Numbered from the stretch's first letter, positions 31,097-41,160 are shown. The stretch: 64,000 bases of DNA from Synechococcus sp. M16CYN (GCF_040371545.1 NZ_AP029048.1:744001-808000); one strand, 5' to 3'. The notes: generated by a model from the sequence alone, not told the origin. Made by a program: numbers and translations.

Positions 31097-32923
31097 TCAG
31101 CTCTTGGTCGGGCTATTCAAATTGGCAGGCTTGGAAGGCGCAATACCCTCAACAACGAGCAAGGCGTCAATGATTTGTTTGGCGACGGGGACAGCGACAG
31201 TTGAACCATAAGCATGGGTTCCCTGGGGTTCATCCACGACAACAAAAATTACATAGCGTGGGTTGTCTATTGGTAACGTAGCAACGAAGCTGCAAATTTT
31301 TGCTCCAGGTATATAAGTTCCGTTTACGGCTTTCTGAGCCGTCCCAGTTTTTCCTCCGATGCGATAGCCTGGTGTTTTGGCTCCCCTACCGCTACCCTCG
31401 TCTACAACGGATTCCATCCATTCCAGTACAGTTTGAGTCACCTCCGGACGAAGTAGCTGCCGACTCGAAGAAAAATTAGCTGGGGTCAGAGACTCACCAG
31501 AACGAAAGCCTTGCGTAATATGAGGATCAACTATTTTTCCTTTATTTGCTAACATGGCGTGAAGTTGTACTAGTTTTAACGGAGTCAGGGAAAAACCCTG
31601 ACCAAACGCTGTTGTAGCTGGTTCGATTGGCTGTGTTGTAAACTGTTTCCGGCTCTTCAATTGGCCTGCGACAGCCCCTGGCAAATCAGTATTTGGACGT
31701 TGATCAATACCAAGACGATGCATCCAAGTCCAATAAAGATGATCGTCAAGTCGTCGCATTGCCTGCACCATGCCAACGTTGCTTGACACTTGGAGGACCT
31801 TAGCCAAACCAATCAAGCCATTGGCTTTTTTGTCGTGGTTGTTGATAGGCCATCCGCCAATTGTCAGTCTTCCAACATCATGCACACGATCATTGGGCTG
31901 AATTGCCCTTTCCTGTAGAGCTAAAGCTAGATTAATGGGCTTAAACGCGGAGCCTGGCTCGTAAAGGTCTTGGACAGACCACTCGCGGAAACGTCCGGTT
32001 GGAAAACTCCAATAACGATTGGGGTCGTAGGTAGGTGTCGAGACCAAAACCAGCAGTTCTCCATTGGTGGCATCCATCACGATCGCAGCGCCTTTCTTGG
32101 CCTTCCATTCGGCCACTTGTTTAGTCAAAGCATTCAGGGCAAGTTGTTGAAGTCGTGAATCGAGGGTAAGCTGAAGCTGTAGGTCATCGCCGTAGAAGGC
32201 TCCCTTAGCTACGCGGTCTGGTAGTGGTGTGCCATCAGCACCGCGGCGGAGACTAAGGACTTGTTCTTGTCTGGCCAGGTCACTGTGACGGCTGCGCTCT
32301 AGCCCTGCCTGAGGAACACGCTCCGTATTAAGGAACCCCACAACATTGGCAAATAGCGAGGCCTGTGGATAAATCCTCTGAGAGTAGGCTTCGAGATCTA
32401 AGCCGCTAATACCAAGAGACTGAATGCGTTTTGCGGTTTCAAGATCGATTTGTTCCTCCAGCTTGATCCCGGAGGTACGCCGCCCCATCATCTTCAGTAA
32501 GTCAGAGGCTTGTATCGCTAAATGTTCGGCCAAAACTTCCGCTACATCTGCCGGTGGACGCACCAGGCCGGAATCATCTCCAGGAAAATTGAAGTAACGA
32601 GGATGGGCCCAAAGGCGAAAACGCTTCTCATCAATGGCCACTAAACGACCGGTTCGATCGATAATGGGTCGACGTTGACCTAGGGGTTGGGTAAGTTGAG
32701 TTTGAAGCTGCCGAGCTTGCTTTTTTAATGTCGGAGCCTGTACTAACTGCAACCAACCTGTGCGTCCGATTAGACCAACTAAACCGCTACAAAGAAGCAA
32801 AAAAATGATCCATAACCGCCTAGATGGAACCTGAACCAAAGAAACAACTTTCTTATGCGTTTTGCCTGACGTATTGCGTAACGAATGTCGAGATTGTTGT
32901 CCAGGTAAATAATATCGCACCAT
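31097..32923 (-). CDS. ftsI: Penicillin-binding protein 2/FtsI, septal transpeptidase
   Basis: A 608-residue class B PBP that crosslinks septal peptidoglycan. After a basic cytoplasmic tail comes one membrane span (about residues 34-53, [17 protein letters not shown]). The dimerisation domain follows, then the catalytic motifs in order: SxxK in [12 protein letters not shown] in VSSNVG and KTG in GGKTGTAQK. Its ATG overlaps the stop of the upstream FtsL-like gene by one base (TAATG), indicating coupled translation. Confidence 0.95.
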   Translation of the reverse strand: MVRYYLPGQQSRHSLRNTSGKTHKKVVSLVQVPSRRLWIIFLLLCSGLVGLIGRTGWLQLVQAPTLKKQARQLQTQLTQPLGQRRPIIDRTGRLVAIDEKRFRLWAHPRYFNFPGDDSGLVRPPADVAEVLAEHLAIQASDLLKMMGRRTSGIKLEEQIDLETAKRIQSLGISGLDLEAYSQRIYPQASLFANVVGFLNTERVPQAGLERSRHSDLARQEQVLSLRRGADGTPLPDRVAKGAFYGDDLQLQLTLDSRLQQLALNALTKQVAEWKAKKGAAIVMDATNGELLVLVSTPTYDPNRYWSFPTGRFREWSVQDLYEPGSAFKPINLALALQERAIQPNDRVHDVGRLTIGGWPINNHDKKANGLIGLAKVLQVSSNVGMVQAMRRLDDHLYWTWMHRLGIDQRPNTDLPGAVAGQLKSRKQFTTQPIEPATTAFGQGFSLTPLKLVQLHAMLANKGKIVDPHITQGFRSGESLTPANFSSSRQLLRPEVTQTVLEWMESVVDEGSGRGAKTPGYRIGGKTGTAQKAVNGTYIPGAKICSFVATLPIDNPRYVIFVVVDEPQGTHAYGSTVAVPVAKQIIDALLVVEGIAPSKPANLNSPTKS

Positions 32924-33360
32924 TAATAACCAGACCTTAGGCGCTGAGAAACTAAATGACTTAGAAAAAGGGAAATAGAGACCTTGGGGGAAGGCTGCTC
33001 TGCAGAAGCAGGGTGTCTGATATGGACTAGGTTGATAGCTCGTGTCGGAACGAGGTTTACAGGTTGAGTGGTATTGCGTAGCCAGTGCTGTTCCATTACA
33101 GCCGTTGACTCGGTTAATCGATAAGCCTGAATTCGCGTGGATTCCAGCCGGTCAAAAGCCACGGTCCAACGATGCTGCCAATGCAACGTCAAACCGGCTA
33201 ATACTGCCACAAGGCTAGCAGCTACCAACAAGGTGATATCCATGAAACAGTGAATGCTTACTAACTGAGTTGACCGCCTGGTAACGCGTCCGGCCAACAG
33301 AGAACCTTGGATGAGCTTGAAGGTCCTCATCGATGGACGCTTTTCCGGAGCAGCAATCAC
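32923..33360 (-). CDS. FtsL-like single-pass division protein (candidate)
   Basis: A 145-residue protein of the bitopic FtsL type. An N-terminal basic stretch is followed by one membrane span (DITLLVAASLVAVLAGLTL). A ~35-residue helix comes next (HWQHRWTVAFDRLESTRIQA), and then a proline-bearing tail around PVNLVPTRAINLVH. The call rests on topology and context: it ends at the start codon of ftsI (TAATG), where many bacteria place ftsL. A GTG at 33360 or ATG at 33330 could be the start; sequence conservation in this family is low. Confidence 0.6.
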   Translation of the reverse strand: MIAAPEKRPSMRTFKLIQGSLLAGRVTRRSTQLVSIHCFMDITLLVAASLVAVLAGLTLHWQHRWTVAFDRLESTRIQAYRLTESTAVMEQHWLRNTTQPVNLVPTRAINLVHIRHPASAEQPSPKVSISLFLSHLVSQRLRSGY

Positions 33361-33413
33361 CCTTGGAAATGTGAATAGGCTAGTGAATCACCTGCTTTAG
33401 AGAGTGGCAAGGC

Positions 33414-34676
33414 TTAGAGCACAAGCAGATTAAGAAAGGTAACCGCATTCCACAACGCATGCATTAAGACCGCGGGTAATAGGCGTCCGGTACTGATCCG
33501 CACTACTGCCAAGCCGATCCCAAGCACGGTCAATGGCGCCAGCTCGCCAATACTGATATGTGCTGTAGCGAACAACAGAGCACTGAGTAAGACACCCGCA
33601 AACATTCCTAAGCGTTGCGCCAGTATGGGAAGAAGCGCACCACGAAAGATCGTCTCTTCAAATAACGGCGCCAAAACGACAGCGGTGATTCCAAGCAGCA
33701 ACAGGGACAGCTGATCACTGCTCTCCAAAACGAGCTCCAGCAAAGGATTGCTGCCGCTAGTGTCTCCAACTAATCTAACTAAAAGCCAGCTGATCGCTAC
33801 AACCACGGGCGTCACCATCAGCCAGCCACTCAAGGCTGATGTAATCGCTTCAGGTAACGGCCTCCACCGCCACTGTAGCCAACCACCTATTGGAGCTTGC
33901 GCCCTAGGTAAAGATTTAAGCTGACGCCAGAGGATCAACAAACTGGGCAGGGCCATCATGCTGTAATTGATCAGTACCGATACGGCCTCACGTCTCGGAC
34001 TTTTCATTTCCGTTGTAAGGCTTGAAATCAGTGGAAGGGCAATTAAAGGTACTCCTACGGCGCCGATAACCACAAAGCCGCCCGCTACCAACAAGGCCAA
34101 ATCGATCAGGGTTAGTGCTGGCCCCTGAACAATAGGCCACACCTCGCTGCGGCCTCGTAAAGCACGCCAAGTTTGAACTACCAATAAAAGGCTGCCCAAT
34201 AAAACGGTGAGCACAGGCAGTAAACTGCTTATGGCGAGGCGCCAAGCCGCTGCCAAGGCTGACTCTACATTGATGCAATCCGCGACCTGGCCTTTACGCC
34301 CTTCGCATATAAAACGCATCAGTAATGGATCATCTGACCAACGGTTGTCGACTATTGGGGGCGTTTTATCGAACCGGAGTAGACTCAGGAGAAGTTGCTG
34401 TCGGTCGCTAAGCTCCTTTAGAGAACTAGCCTCTAAGGCTCTGAGCAAGGCGCTGCGCGGGTCCTTGCCTAACAACAACTCTCGCAATGATGGAGGAATA
34501 GCGGGTTCAGCCAATAACGAAAGTTCTTGCTGTTGAATGGTGAGAGAGGGAGAAACCGATGGCCGAGAGAGACTGTCAATAAGTCCCGATAGCCAGATAA
34601 AACCCGCCAGTACAAGAGACAAGGCCGCCAGAAGTACTTTCCAGCGGGGAGAAGTCTGTCGTGAAGAACTGGACAC
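33414..34676 (-). CDS. CPBP-family intramembrane glutamic protease
   Basis: A 420-residue, multi-span membrane protein. The C-terminal half carries the three CPBP motifs: EExxxR in FEETIFRGALLP, FxxxH in LLFATAHISIGE, and HxxxN in LMHALWNAV. The N-terminal ~135 residues, with one span and a soluble part, are not conserved in the family as far as I can tell. Relatives include Rce1-type CAAX proteases and bacteriocin-immunity proteins. It precedes the FtsL-like gene on the same strand by 53 bp. Confidence 0.88.
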   Translation of the reverse strand: MSSSSRQTSPRWKVLLAALSLVLAGFIWLSGLIDSLSRPSVSPSLTIQQQELSLLAEPAIPPSLRELLLGKDPRSALLRALEASSLKELSDRQQLLLSLLRFDKTPPIVDNRWSDDPLLMRFICEGRKGQVADCINVESALAAAWRLAISSLLPVLTVLLGSLLLVVQTWRALRGRSEVWPIVQGPALTLIDLALLVAGGFVVIGAVGVPLIALPLISSLTTEMKSPRREAVSVLINYSMMALPSLLILWRQLKSLPRAQAPIGGWLQWRWRPLPEAITSALSGWLMVTPVVVAISWLLVRLVGDTSGSNPLLELVLESSDQLSLLLLGITAVVLAPLFEETIFRGALLPILAQRLGMFAGVLLSALLFATAHISIGELAPLTVLGIGLAVVRISTGRLLPAVLMHALWNAVTFLNLLVL

Positions 34677-34755
34677 CTAAGAGCCGGCGCGATGACTTTT
34701 GATTGTCCCTCTGCAACCTTTGCCCCATACGATGACCGCGCCTTGCAACTAAATC

Positions 34756-36084
34756 GTGTCCCTTTGCCTTCTCTTGGTCCGCCACGGTCTGAGTAGCTTC
34801 AACCAGGCGCGCCGGATCCAGGGGCGCGATGACTCATCCAACCTCACGGATGAAGGACATGAACAAGCTCAAGGTATTGGACGATCCTTAAAGGAGATGA
34901 CTATCGATGCGGTTTATAGTTCTCCTCTCAAGAGGGCTGTTGCCACAACTGCCTCACTCTTGAAGGCAAGAGGGGGACCTGCACCCGCAACGGAATTTGA
35001 AGACGGTCTGCTGGAGGTTGACCTCGAACCTTGGTCTGGTCGGAGCGTCGAAGAATTAATCGAATGTCATCCGGAGGAATATAGCCTCTGGAAACGGCAG
35101 CCTCTTGAGCTTGAACTCAAGCGTCGCGACGGTTCTACATACAATCCCCTTGCGGAACTTACAAAGCAAGCAACTCGGTTTATTGACCATCTGCTCCAGC
35201 GTCACCCCGTAGAAGCCGACGCCACTATTCTAATTGTGGGCCACAATGCCATTCTGCGTTGCTTAATGCTCACATTGTTAGGTGAACCAAAACAAGGTTT
35301 TCAGCGTTTGCAAATAGATAATACATCTCTTTCTATAATCAACCTCTACCCCGGTCCTGAGGCTCCTCAAGTTCAGATAGAATGTCTAAATAACACTACT
35401 CATCTGCAGCCTTTTCCGACCAAGGGAGATGGAGCTCGTTTAATTTTAGTACGTCACGGAGAAACCGATTGGAACAAAGCTGGTCGTTTCCAGGGTCGGC
35501 TCGATATCCCTCTTAATAAGAACGGTCGCAGTCAAGCCTCTGCTACGCGGAACTTTCTCAAGAATGTCTCTATCGATCAGGCTTGGAGCAGCACTCTTTC
35601 GCGCTCAATCGAAACCGCAGAAATCATTCTTCAAGCACATCCCAATGTCACACTAACTCAGACCAACGGACTAATAGAGATTGGACATGGTCTTTGGGAA
35701 GGGAAGCTTGAGTCTGAAATACGCAACGAGTGGCCTAATCTTCTCGAGGCCTGGAGGCATAGTCCAGCAACTGCTCAAATGCCTGAAGGCGAAGCGATTC
35801 AAGACGTCTGGGCTCGTTCGGTTCAAAGCTGGGCTGAAATCGCTGAAGGCCTCAAACCCGCAGAAACTGCTTTAGTTGTAGCCCATGATGCAGTGAACAA
35901 AACAATCCTGTGTGATCTGCTGGGACTCACTCCGGCTGACATTTGGTCTGTAAAGCAAGGGAATGGTGGAGTTACCGTCGTCGACATTCCTCTGGATTCA
36001 AGCCGATCTGTAGTGGTGACCTGCCTTAATCTCACCTCCCACTTCGGCAGCATGGTTGATTGTACCGCTGTAGGTGCCCTTTAA
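34756..36084 (+). CDS. Tandem histidine phosphatase (phosphoglycerate mutase family)
   Basis: A 442-residue protein with two complete histidine-phosphatase domains. The first starts LLVRHGLSSFNQARRIQGRD, the second LILVRHGETDWNKAGRFQGR near residue 225. Each has a later His (VGHNAILRC and VAHDAVNKT). The RHG histidine of both is present, so both halves may be active. Two-domain members are known in marine picocyanobacteria; the substrate may be alpha-ribazole phosphate or a sugar phosphate. It starts with GTG and is followed 5 bp later by the dihydroorotase-like gene. Confidence 0.85.
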   Translation: MSLCLLLVRHGLSSFNQARRIQGRDDSSNLTDEGHEQAQGIGRSLKEMTIDAVYSSPLKRAVATTASLLKARGGPAPATEFEDGLLEVDLEPWSGRSVEELIECHPEEYSLWKRQPLELELKRRDGSTYNPLAELTKQATRFIDHLLQRHPVEADATILIVGHNAILRCLMLTLLGEPKQGFQRLQIDNTSLSIINLYPGPEAPQVQIECLNNTTHLQPFPTKGDGARLILVRHGETDWNKAGRFQGRLDIPLNKNGRSQASATRNFLKNVSIDQAWSSTLSRSIETAEIILQAHPNVTLTQTNGLIEIGHGLWEGKLESEIRNEWPNLLEAWRHSPATAQMPEGEAIQDVWARSVQSWAEIAEGLKPAETALVVAHDAVNKTILCDLLGLTPADIWSVKQGNGGVTVVDIPLDSSRSVVVTCLNLTSHFGSMVDCTAVGAL

Positions 36085-36089
36085 GGACT

Positions 36090-37352
36090 ATGAACAACAC
36101 TCTGTTGTTGGATCCGGTTCGCGTGCTACGCGGTATCGAATATTCAGTCGAGCTGAGCGCAGTATTGATCGAAGCCGGCGTATTGACTGCCTTTGGTGAA
36201 GAATCTCGCCAGAAAGCTATTGGTTTAGGCGTTGCCTCCACTGCGGCTCCTACACAGATTGTAGCTCCATGTTTAGTGGATCCACACTCAATACTCGAGA
36301 CACCCTGTAATGGCACCCATGAAACGATCGAAAGCTTACGACGTTGCGCAGCCTCTGCCGGATATGGCCAAATAGCTCTACTGCCCCGAGGGAGAGTATG
36401 GCGTGACCGACCCGATTGCCTGCAAGATTTTTCTCGAGGCTCTACTTCTGACGTACACCTGCACCTTTGGGGGGGATTTAGCCAAAACGGAAGGTCGAAA
36501 GGCCTAACACCTCATAGAGACTTGATAGAGCATGGAGCAATTGGACTTGCAGATGATGACGCATTCATTTCTCCTCAGTTGCTAGAGCAGGGGCTCTTGC
36601 TTGGTGAGATGGGTAGCTTTCCTGTACTCGTCGCCCCGAGGGACCCCGTATTACAAGGTGATGGCATGGTGCGTGAAGGAGTTGAGGCTTTACGAGCGGG
36701 ATGGCCTCAAGACCCCCTAACCAGCGAAATCCTGCCTTTGATTCAGCTGCTAGCCTTGCAAAAACGACATCACGATCGTCACCTGCGTCTAATGAACCTC
36801 TCTACCGCCGCAGCGGTAGAGCATCTCGTGGCTTATGGACGAGACGCACCGTTGAGTTCTGTCAACTGGTGGCATCTGCTGGCTGATCGCAACGGGCTAG
36901 TGGCTGAGGCTCTTGGCTGGCGTGTGCACCCATCTCTAGGAGGTCCAAAGGATCGCGAACAGTTGATCGATGCTGTGTTGAACCGGACCATCACCGCCAT
37001 TTCAGTCCACGCCATATCGCTTGATGATGAGGACATGCTGTTACCCTCTGATCAGCGGAGGCCAGGGTTATGCGGCCATCATCTCGTTTTACCCGCCCTT
37101 TGGGAGGCGCTGGTAAATCAACATAAGGGGTCCATTGAGAGTCTATGGCACGCTTTGAGTTTTGGCCCTTCTGCCTTGATTGATCAACCCCCGGAACAAC
37201 TTAGCCAAGGAAGTCGCCGTTGGCTTCTATTCGATCCTAATCACCTGTGGACCGTGAGACGAGATGATCCCCAAGCTCCACGGGGAGCAAATGTGCCCTT
37301 CCTGGGTCAACAACTTACAGGTCGCGTGATCGCCAGCGGGCTTAGTTATTAA
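36090..37352 (+). CDS. Dihydroorotase-like protein lacking the HxH metal motif
   Basis: A 420-residue amidohydrolase-superfamily protein most like PyrC-type dihydroorotase. It contains VAPCLVDPHSILETPCNGTH and SLRRCAASAGYGQIALLPRG where active enzymes have DxHVHxR; here the second His of HxH is replaced (DPHSIL). The C-terminal region ends in an ANVPFLGQQLTGRV motif, as in dihydroorotase. It may be an inactive paralogue with a structural or regulatory role. The frame is open to 36060; ATG 36090 is used. It sits five bases after the phosphatase gene and overlaps lepB (convergent) by 11 bp. Confidence 0.75.
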   Translation: MNNTLLLDPVRVLRGIEYSVELSAVLIEAGVLTAFGEESRQKAIGLGVASTAAPTQIVAPCLVDPHSILETPCNGTHETIESLRRCAASAGYGQIALLPRGRVWRDRPDCLQDFSRGSTSDVHLHLWGGFSQNGRSKGLTPHRDLIEHGAIGLADDDAFISPQLLEQGLLLGEMGSFPVLVAPRDPVLQGDGMVREGVEALRAGWPQDPLTSEILPLIQLLALQKRHHDRHLRLMNLSTAAAVEHLVAYGRDAPLSSVNWWHLLADRNGLVAEALGWRVHPSLGGPKDREQLIDAVLNRTITAISVHAISLDDEDMLLPSDQRRPGLCGHHLVLPALWEALVNQHKGSIESLWHALSFGPSALIDQPPEQLSQGSRRWLLFDPNHLWTVRRDDPQAPRGANVPFLGQQLTGRVIASGLSY

Positions 37353-38037
37353 GAAGACCAGTCCTTGAGGGAGGCCAGAAGCGGAATACGGCACGACCAA
37401 TGATTTGGTTATTTGGTAAAAATGGCCCCCCAGGCCAGCGACGGGCATCCTGACTATTTTGACGATTATCGCCAAGTACCACTACATTGCCCTCGGGAAC
37501 AGAAGCGTACAGTCCCCGGCAGCCGGTCATTTTTAAGCTATCCGCAATACAGAAATTAGAGACATATGGCTCATAGAATTGCTTGCCATTAATGGAAACC
37601 TGACCTTTAGTATTTACCTCTATTACATCTCCAGGTACACCGACAACTCGTTTAATCCATGCATCACACTCAGGGTAACGCTGCACAAGAATTTGATCTA
37701 TAAACCAGCTTACCCCGGGAAAGGTGACTAAGCCGCACTTTAGGAAACCCGGACGACCAGCACCAAGACTCCAGATTGGATCAAATACGCTGGGTGAGTT
37801 GAAAACGACGATGTCACCACGACTTGGAGGCCTTTCCTGGTAGGAGAGCTTTTCAATAATTAGTTTATCGCCAATTTGAAGGCCTGGCAACATGGATCCT
37901 GATGGGATGTAACGCGCTTCAAAAGCGAACTGACGAATTAGCAAATAAACGGAGACAGTGAACAAAAAAGGGGCCCAAAAATCCCAGATGAGATTGATTT
38001 TGCCTATTACACCTGAAGGCCGTTTCTCCACGTTCAA
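37342..38037 (-). CDS. lepB: Signal peptidase I (LepB)
   Basis: LepB removes signal peptides at the outer face of the membrane. The 231-residue protein has one N-terminal membrane span (FLFTVSVYLLIRQFAF). The catalytic Ser sits in PSGSMLPGLQ and the catalytic Lys in WIKRVVGVPGD. Box E is GDNRQNSQDARRWPG and the C-terminal segment is IIGRAVFRFWP. The insert around residues 80-120 is typical of cyanobacterial LepB. It is divergent from the 505-residue gene and overlaps the convergent dihydroorotase-like gene. Confidence 0.95.
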   Translation of the reverse strand: MNVEKRPSGVIGKINLIWDFWAPFLFTVSVYLLIRQFAFEARYIPSGSMLPGLQIGDKLIIEKLSYQERPPSRGDIVVFNSPSVFDPIWSLGAGRPGFLKCGLVTFPGVSWFIDQILVQRYPECDAWIKRVVGVPGDVIEVNTKGQVSINGKQFYEPYVSNFCIADSLKMTGCRGLYASVPEGNVVVLGDNRQNSQDARRWPGGPFLPNNQIIGRAVFRFWPPSRTGLLNN

Positions 38038-38089
38038 TGTAGGCAGGCTTGTTCTTCATACCCCACGATAGGAGCAGTACGCAGTCGCC

Positions 38090-39607
38090 ATGACCCGACC
38101 ACGTTGGCAAAGATTACAACCGCAGCAAAAGGCTAGGTCTTGGCGTCGATGGGATCAGATCATTGCCTTCATGGCCACCTTGAATCTGGCGTGGGTGACC
38201 GTTGATTTGAGCTACATCCCCCTGCGTAATTTCTGGCTTCAGCGCAACCTCCATCCAGAGTCATCGATTTCATTCATGGTGCCCCTTCCTTGGCTCTCTG
38301 ACATCACTCTCGTACTAGATTCACTGAAAGGGATCGAACCACACCGCGAAACTCAGACTTATCTCGATGGGTTTGAACGACTCGATAAGGCACTGCAAAC
38401 AGACAGCACATTCAGCTCAGCGATTACTATCGCATTGCTGAGGCAGCAGCAAGACCTCACCGGAGACCTCGTCAGCCCCCGACCATTCGCCAGCTTTAGT
38501 AATACAAGAGCCTTAGATGAACTTAGAAACCGTCTGCGGATTCGTACTGGCCTGGATTCAGCTAAAGATGCAGCCGAAGCTCTGCTTAGCACAAGGCATC
38601 TGAAACAGAACAACTGGATGCAAGAACGTCAGTTTTGGAATCAACAAATACTGCCTCTGGTTGAAATCAATTATTGGCGAAGCATTGATGAGAAGGGTCA
38701 GCCAACAGATTTGAGTTGGCGCGTTGATACACCTTTCCAATTGCTTTTTCTATTAGATATAGTGATCCGCTGTCTTCGATGGAAGCGGCGCCATCCTACA
38801 CTTCACTGGAGGGATGCATTATTGCGGCGTTGGATCGACCTCCCAATGTTGCTTCCATTTGCCCGTTGGTTACGAGTTATTCCGGTAACAGAGCGACTAT
38901 CTAATGCGGGTCTAATCCAACTCGAGCCTATACGAGCGGTGATTAGTCGCGGCGTGGTAACGCTCTTAGCAGTGGAGTTATTTGAGGTGATCACACTTTA
39001 TGTAGTGGATGCCTTGCAACAGCTCATACGATCTCCCCAACTTTCGGAACAGGTTCGAAGGATACGCGTTCATCAAAACAACGATCGAAATGGTAACCAC
39101 AAACTAGTAGAATTGATGCGGCTTTGGCTACCTCTGTTACTAACCAAGGTCGGGCCAGCACTGCGGCCTCAACTTGTAGCTTTGATTAGCCATATGCTTC
39201 ATCGCAGTCTAGGTAGAGGCGTGATGCCAAAGCCGCTGCGCCGCGTTGGAGAACCTCAGACAGCCGAAGCCCAACTAAGTCGACAACTGGCTATTAGTGT
39301 GGTCGACTCCGTTCTCGATCTATCACGAGGAGCAGGCAACCGAATTGGTCAACGTGATCAAGTGCTCGAGGATTTAGGTACAGATGTTCTCGATCGGTTA
39401 TGGGAAGAACTAGCAACCATCTTGGACCAAGGTACTGTCCTGGAACGTAGCCAGGATTTGCTCATATCCTTCCTAGAGGATTTTAAGCACTATGGCTTCC
39501 ACCGGTTGAGAAATCAAGATGATATAAATACACTTATCGATGAAGTGAACGGCTCGAACCTCGGTTTTTACAGCCGGAAAACTTCTAAACCTTCACTCAA
39601 GAATTAA
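38090..39607 (+). CDS. Large membrane-associated protein, unknown function
   Basis: I do not recognise this 505-residue protein. A basic N terminus (MTRPRWQRLQPQQKARSWRR) precedes hydrophobic stretches: IIAFMATLNLAWVTVDLSYI near the start and a central region (FQLLFLLDIVIRCLRW, LPMLLPFARWLRVI, GVVTLLAVELFEVITLYVVD) with the look of voltage-sensor-like helices. The C-terminal ~200 residues are soluble and charged. The central arrangement of Arg-rich helices suggests a membrane protein of transport or sensing type; that is only a guess. It stands alone, divergent from lepB. Confidence 0.6.
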   Translation: MTRPRWQRLQPQQKARSWRRWDQIIAFMATLNLAWVTVDLSYIPLRNFWLQRNLHPESSISFMVPLPWLSDITLVLDSLKGIEPHRETQTYLDGFERLDKALQTDSTFSSAITIALLRQQQDLTGDLVSPRPFASFSNTRALDELRNRLRIRTGLDSAKDAAEALLSTRHLKQNNWMQERQFWNQQILPLVEINYWRSIDEKGQPTDLSWRVDTPFQLLFLLDIVIRCLRWKRRHPTLHWRDALLRRWIDLPMLLPFARWLRVIPVTERLSNAGLIQLEPIRAVISRGVVTLLAVELFEVITLYVVDALQQLIRSPQLSEQVRRIRVHQNNDRNGNHKLVELMRLWLPLLLTKVGPALRPQLVALISHMLHRSLGRGVMPKPLRRVGEPQTAEAQLSRQLAISVVDSVLDLSRGAGNRIGQRDQVLEDLGTDVLDRLWEELATILDQGTVLERSQDLLISFLEDFKHYGFHRLRNQDDINTLIDEVNGSNLGFYSRKTSKPSLKN

Positions 39608-39893
39608 GCAATCCAAAGCTTCAACATTAGTTGCGATTTTAATGATTTAAAGATCGCAGAATATAATAACTTCGCTCGCTGATGCCGAGCAACAACTCTT
39701 GGCCTTTAAGAAAATTGTTCGCGATACCCCAAATGATCACATTTCCAGGTGTAACAATTCCTTAGGAAATGCATAGGGATATAAACAATCTTCTGATTCA
39801 AAAAGTGACCGAGAGAAAGATTTTCAACACGTGCTGCTGCGGTTGTAGTTGTAACGTGACCTTAGCTGCAATTATGAAGCCGTTCAACCAAGA

Positions 39894-40253
39894 TCAGCGA
39901 CCAAACAGCGACTTAATGGCACCAACGAGGCTGTTTGAACCTCGACCAACACCTTCGGCTGGCCTGGTCCGTACGGTGACATCGCCGTTTACTGTCGTAC
40001 GGCAGCTGAGGCGGAAGTTTGCAGGGCGATCAGCGAGATAAATCTCCTCAACATCACTGCGGGGAGATAAGTTCTCCTGTCCTTCTAGAATTTCCATCAC
40101 GCAGGTGCCACATTGACCAACCCCACTGCAATTATTAAGGTTATTCAGGCTCTTGTAAGGGTTGATCCCAGCATCTAAGGAAGCCCGACGCAGATTTGCA
40201 CCTTCAATGCACCCAACCTGTTGTCCTTCTTGCTCGTATTGAATAGTGGGCAC
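39894..40253 (-). CDS. 2Fe-2S ferredoxin-like protein
   Basis: A 119-residue ferredoxin of the plant/adrenodoxin type, an electron carrier in the cytosol. The four cluster cysteines are Cys42, 48, 51 and 84 (NCSGVGQCGTC, then SCRTT), in the spacing C-x5-C-x2-C seen in adrenodoxin-like and Isc ferredoxins rather than the C-x4-C-x2-C of photosynthetic ferredoxin. A C-terminal basic tail ends AIKSLFGR. Partner enzymes cannot be inferred here; no iron-sulfur assembly genes are nearby. Confidence 0.85.
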   Translation of the reverse strand: MPTIQYEQEGQQVGCIEGANLRRASLDAGINPYKSLNNLNNCSGVGQCGTCVMEILEGQENLSPRSDVEEIYLADRPANFRLSCRTTVNGDVTVRTRPAEGVGRGSNSLVGAIKSLFGR

Positions 40254-40719
40254 GGGTTTGACTAAAGTCTCTAGATACGTACCAACCTACAAGAATCTGG
40301 TGGGTAGAGGCGGCTCAAATTCAGATCAATTAGGGTTTTTAATGAGGAAGCTGAGCAAAAGCAGCGTTGTACAGGCGTTTCGCTGGCCACTGATGACGCC
40401 TAAATCTAACCTCCAGAAAAACAAATTTAGGAAAAAGCTCGATAGCATTCTCAAATCGCGACACGCCGATTTGGGTAAATGTTGTTAGTGGAAATCTAAA
40501 CTATTAATGGATATGAAATGTTCTAAAAACAACCCTTGATCACAAATAATCTGATCTACAGGGGGTGTGAGTGGTAAAAATTCCCGACTTCATCGAGACC
40601 TGAAATGTATGAAAATTGATACTATAGCTTAACAATTTTGCTGTTAACTGGGGACCGAGAAATAGGAGATAGTGTGCCAAACTCAGGGACGCTGGAAATA
40701 CCAGTCGTTTTTAGGCAGA
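40254..40719. other. Gap between ferredoxin and HTH-like gene
   Basis: No supportable gene. A plus-strand frame (40342-40488) reads as a basic 48-residue peptide but lacks a recognised family. A GC-rich run at 40559-40577 (acagggggtgtgagtgg) stands out but has no matched stem. No tRNA was seen. Confidence 0.4.
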
Positions 40720-41160
40720 TCAAGACGGTTGTGCTGGACCTGACGGAGCTTGTTTAACTGATCTCTCCAGATGAGCCCGAATTCCTCGAAGCTCTTCAAG
40801 GATGGAGCTAAGCATTTGCTGTGTAGCTGTCGAAGGGGAATTAAGCACCTCAACGGTGACCTCCTTAATCCGCAAAACGTCTTTTGCGAACCGAGCAACT
40901 TCGTTAGGGTGAAAATGAAGTGGATCTTTTTGATCACACCGATGCTCTGGATTGAGCTTGCGAGGGTTAAAAGGTGGATTCAAGTCTCGTGGATCAGTAT
41001 TAGTGTAGCGGTACACTGATGCCCGGGAACGATTCAGAGATTTCTGAACGTCATCAATGCCAACAAGAGCATCGGACTGTGAAAGGACAATTGATGGATC
41101 AATTGACATATCCACCGACTGCTGAACTTGTGAACCCACAGATTCAACGGATCGAGGAAA
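40720..41160 (-). CDS. Small DNA-binding-like protein (resolvase-type HTH)
   Basis: A 146-residue protein. A central segment, VGIDDVQKSLNRSRASVYRY, looks like a helix-turn-helix of the resolvase/Hin type. The next stretch (TNTDPRDLNPPFNPRKLNPE) is unusual, and the tail (VARFAKDVLRIKEVTVEVLN, then SILEELRGIRAHLE) is helical. As I recall, marine picocyanobacteria carry similar proteins annotated as resolvase; there is no catalytic recombinase domain. ATG 41160 is used; ATG 41109 is an alternative. It is divergent from proS. Confidence 0.6.
   Translation of the reverse strand, partial: FPRSVESVGSQVQQSVDMSIDPSIVLSQSDALVGIDDVQKSLNRSRASVYRYTNTDPRDLNPPFNPRKLNPEHRCDQKDPLHFHPNEVARFAKDVLRIKEVTVEVLNSPSTATQQMLSSILEELRGIRAHLERSVKQAPSGPAQPS

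Noticed and set aside
40342-40488. 48-residue basic ORF on the plus strand after the ferredoxin
   Set aside because: No recognised family and only a weak ribosome-binding site; left as gap content.
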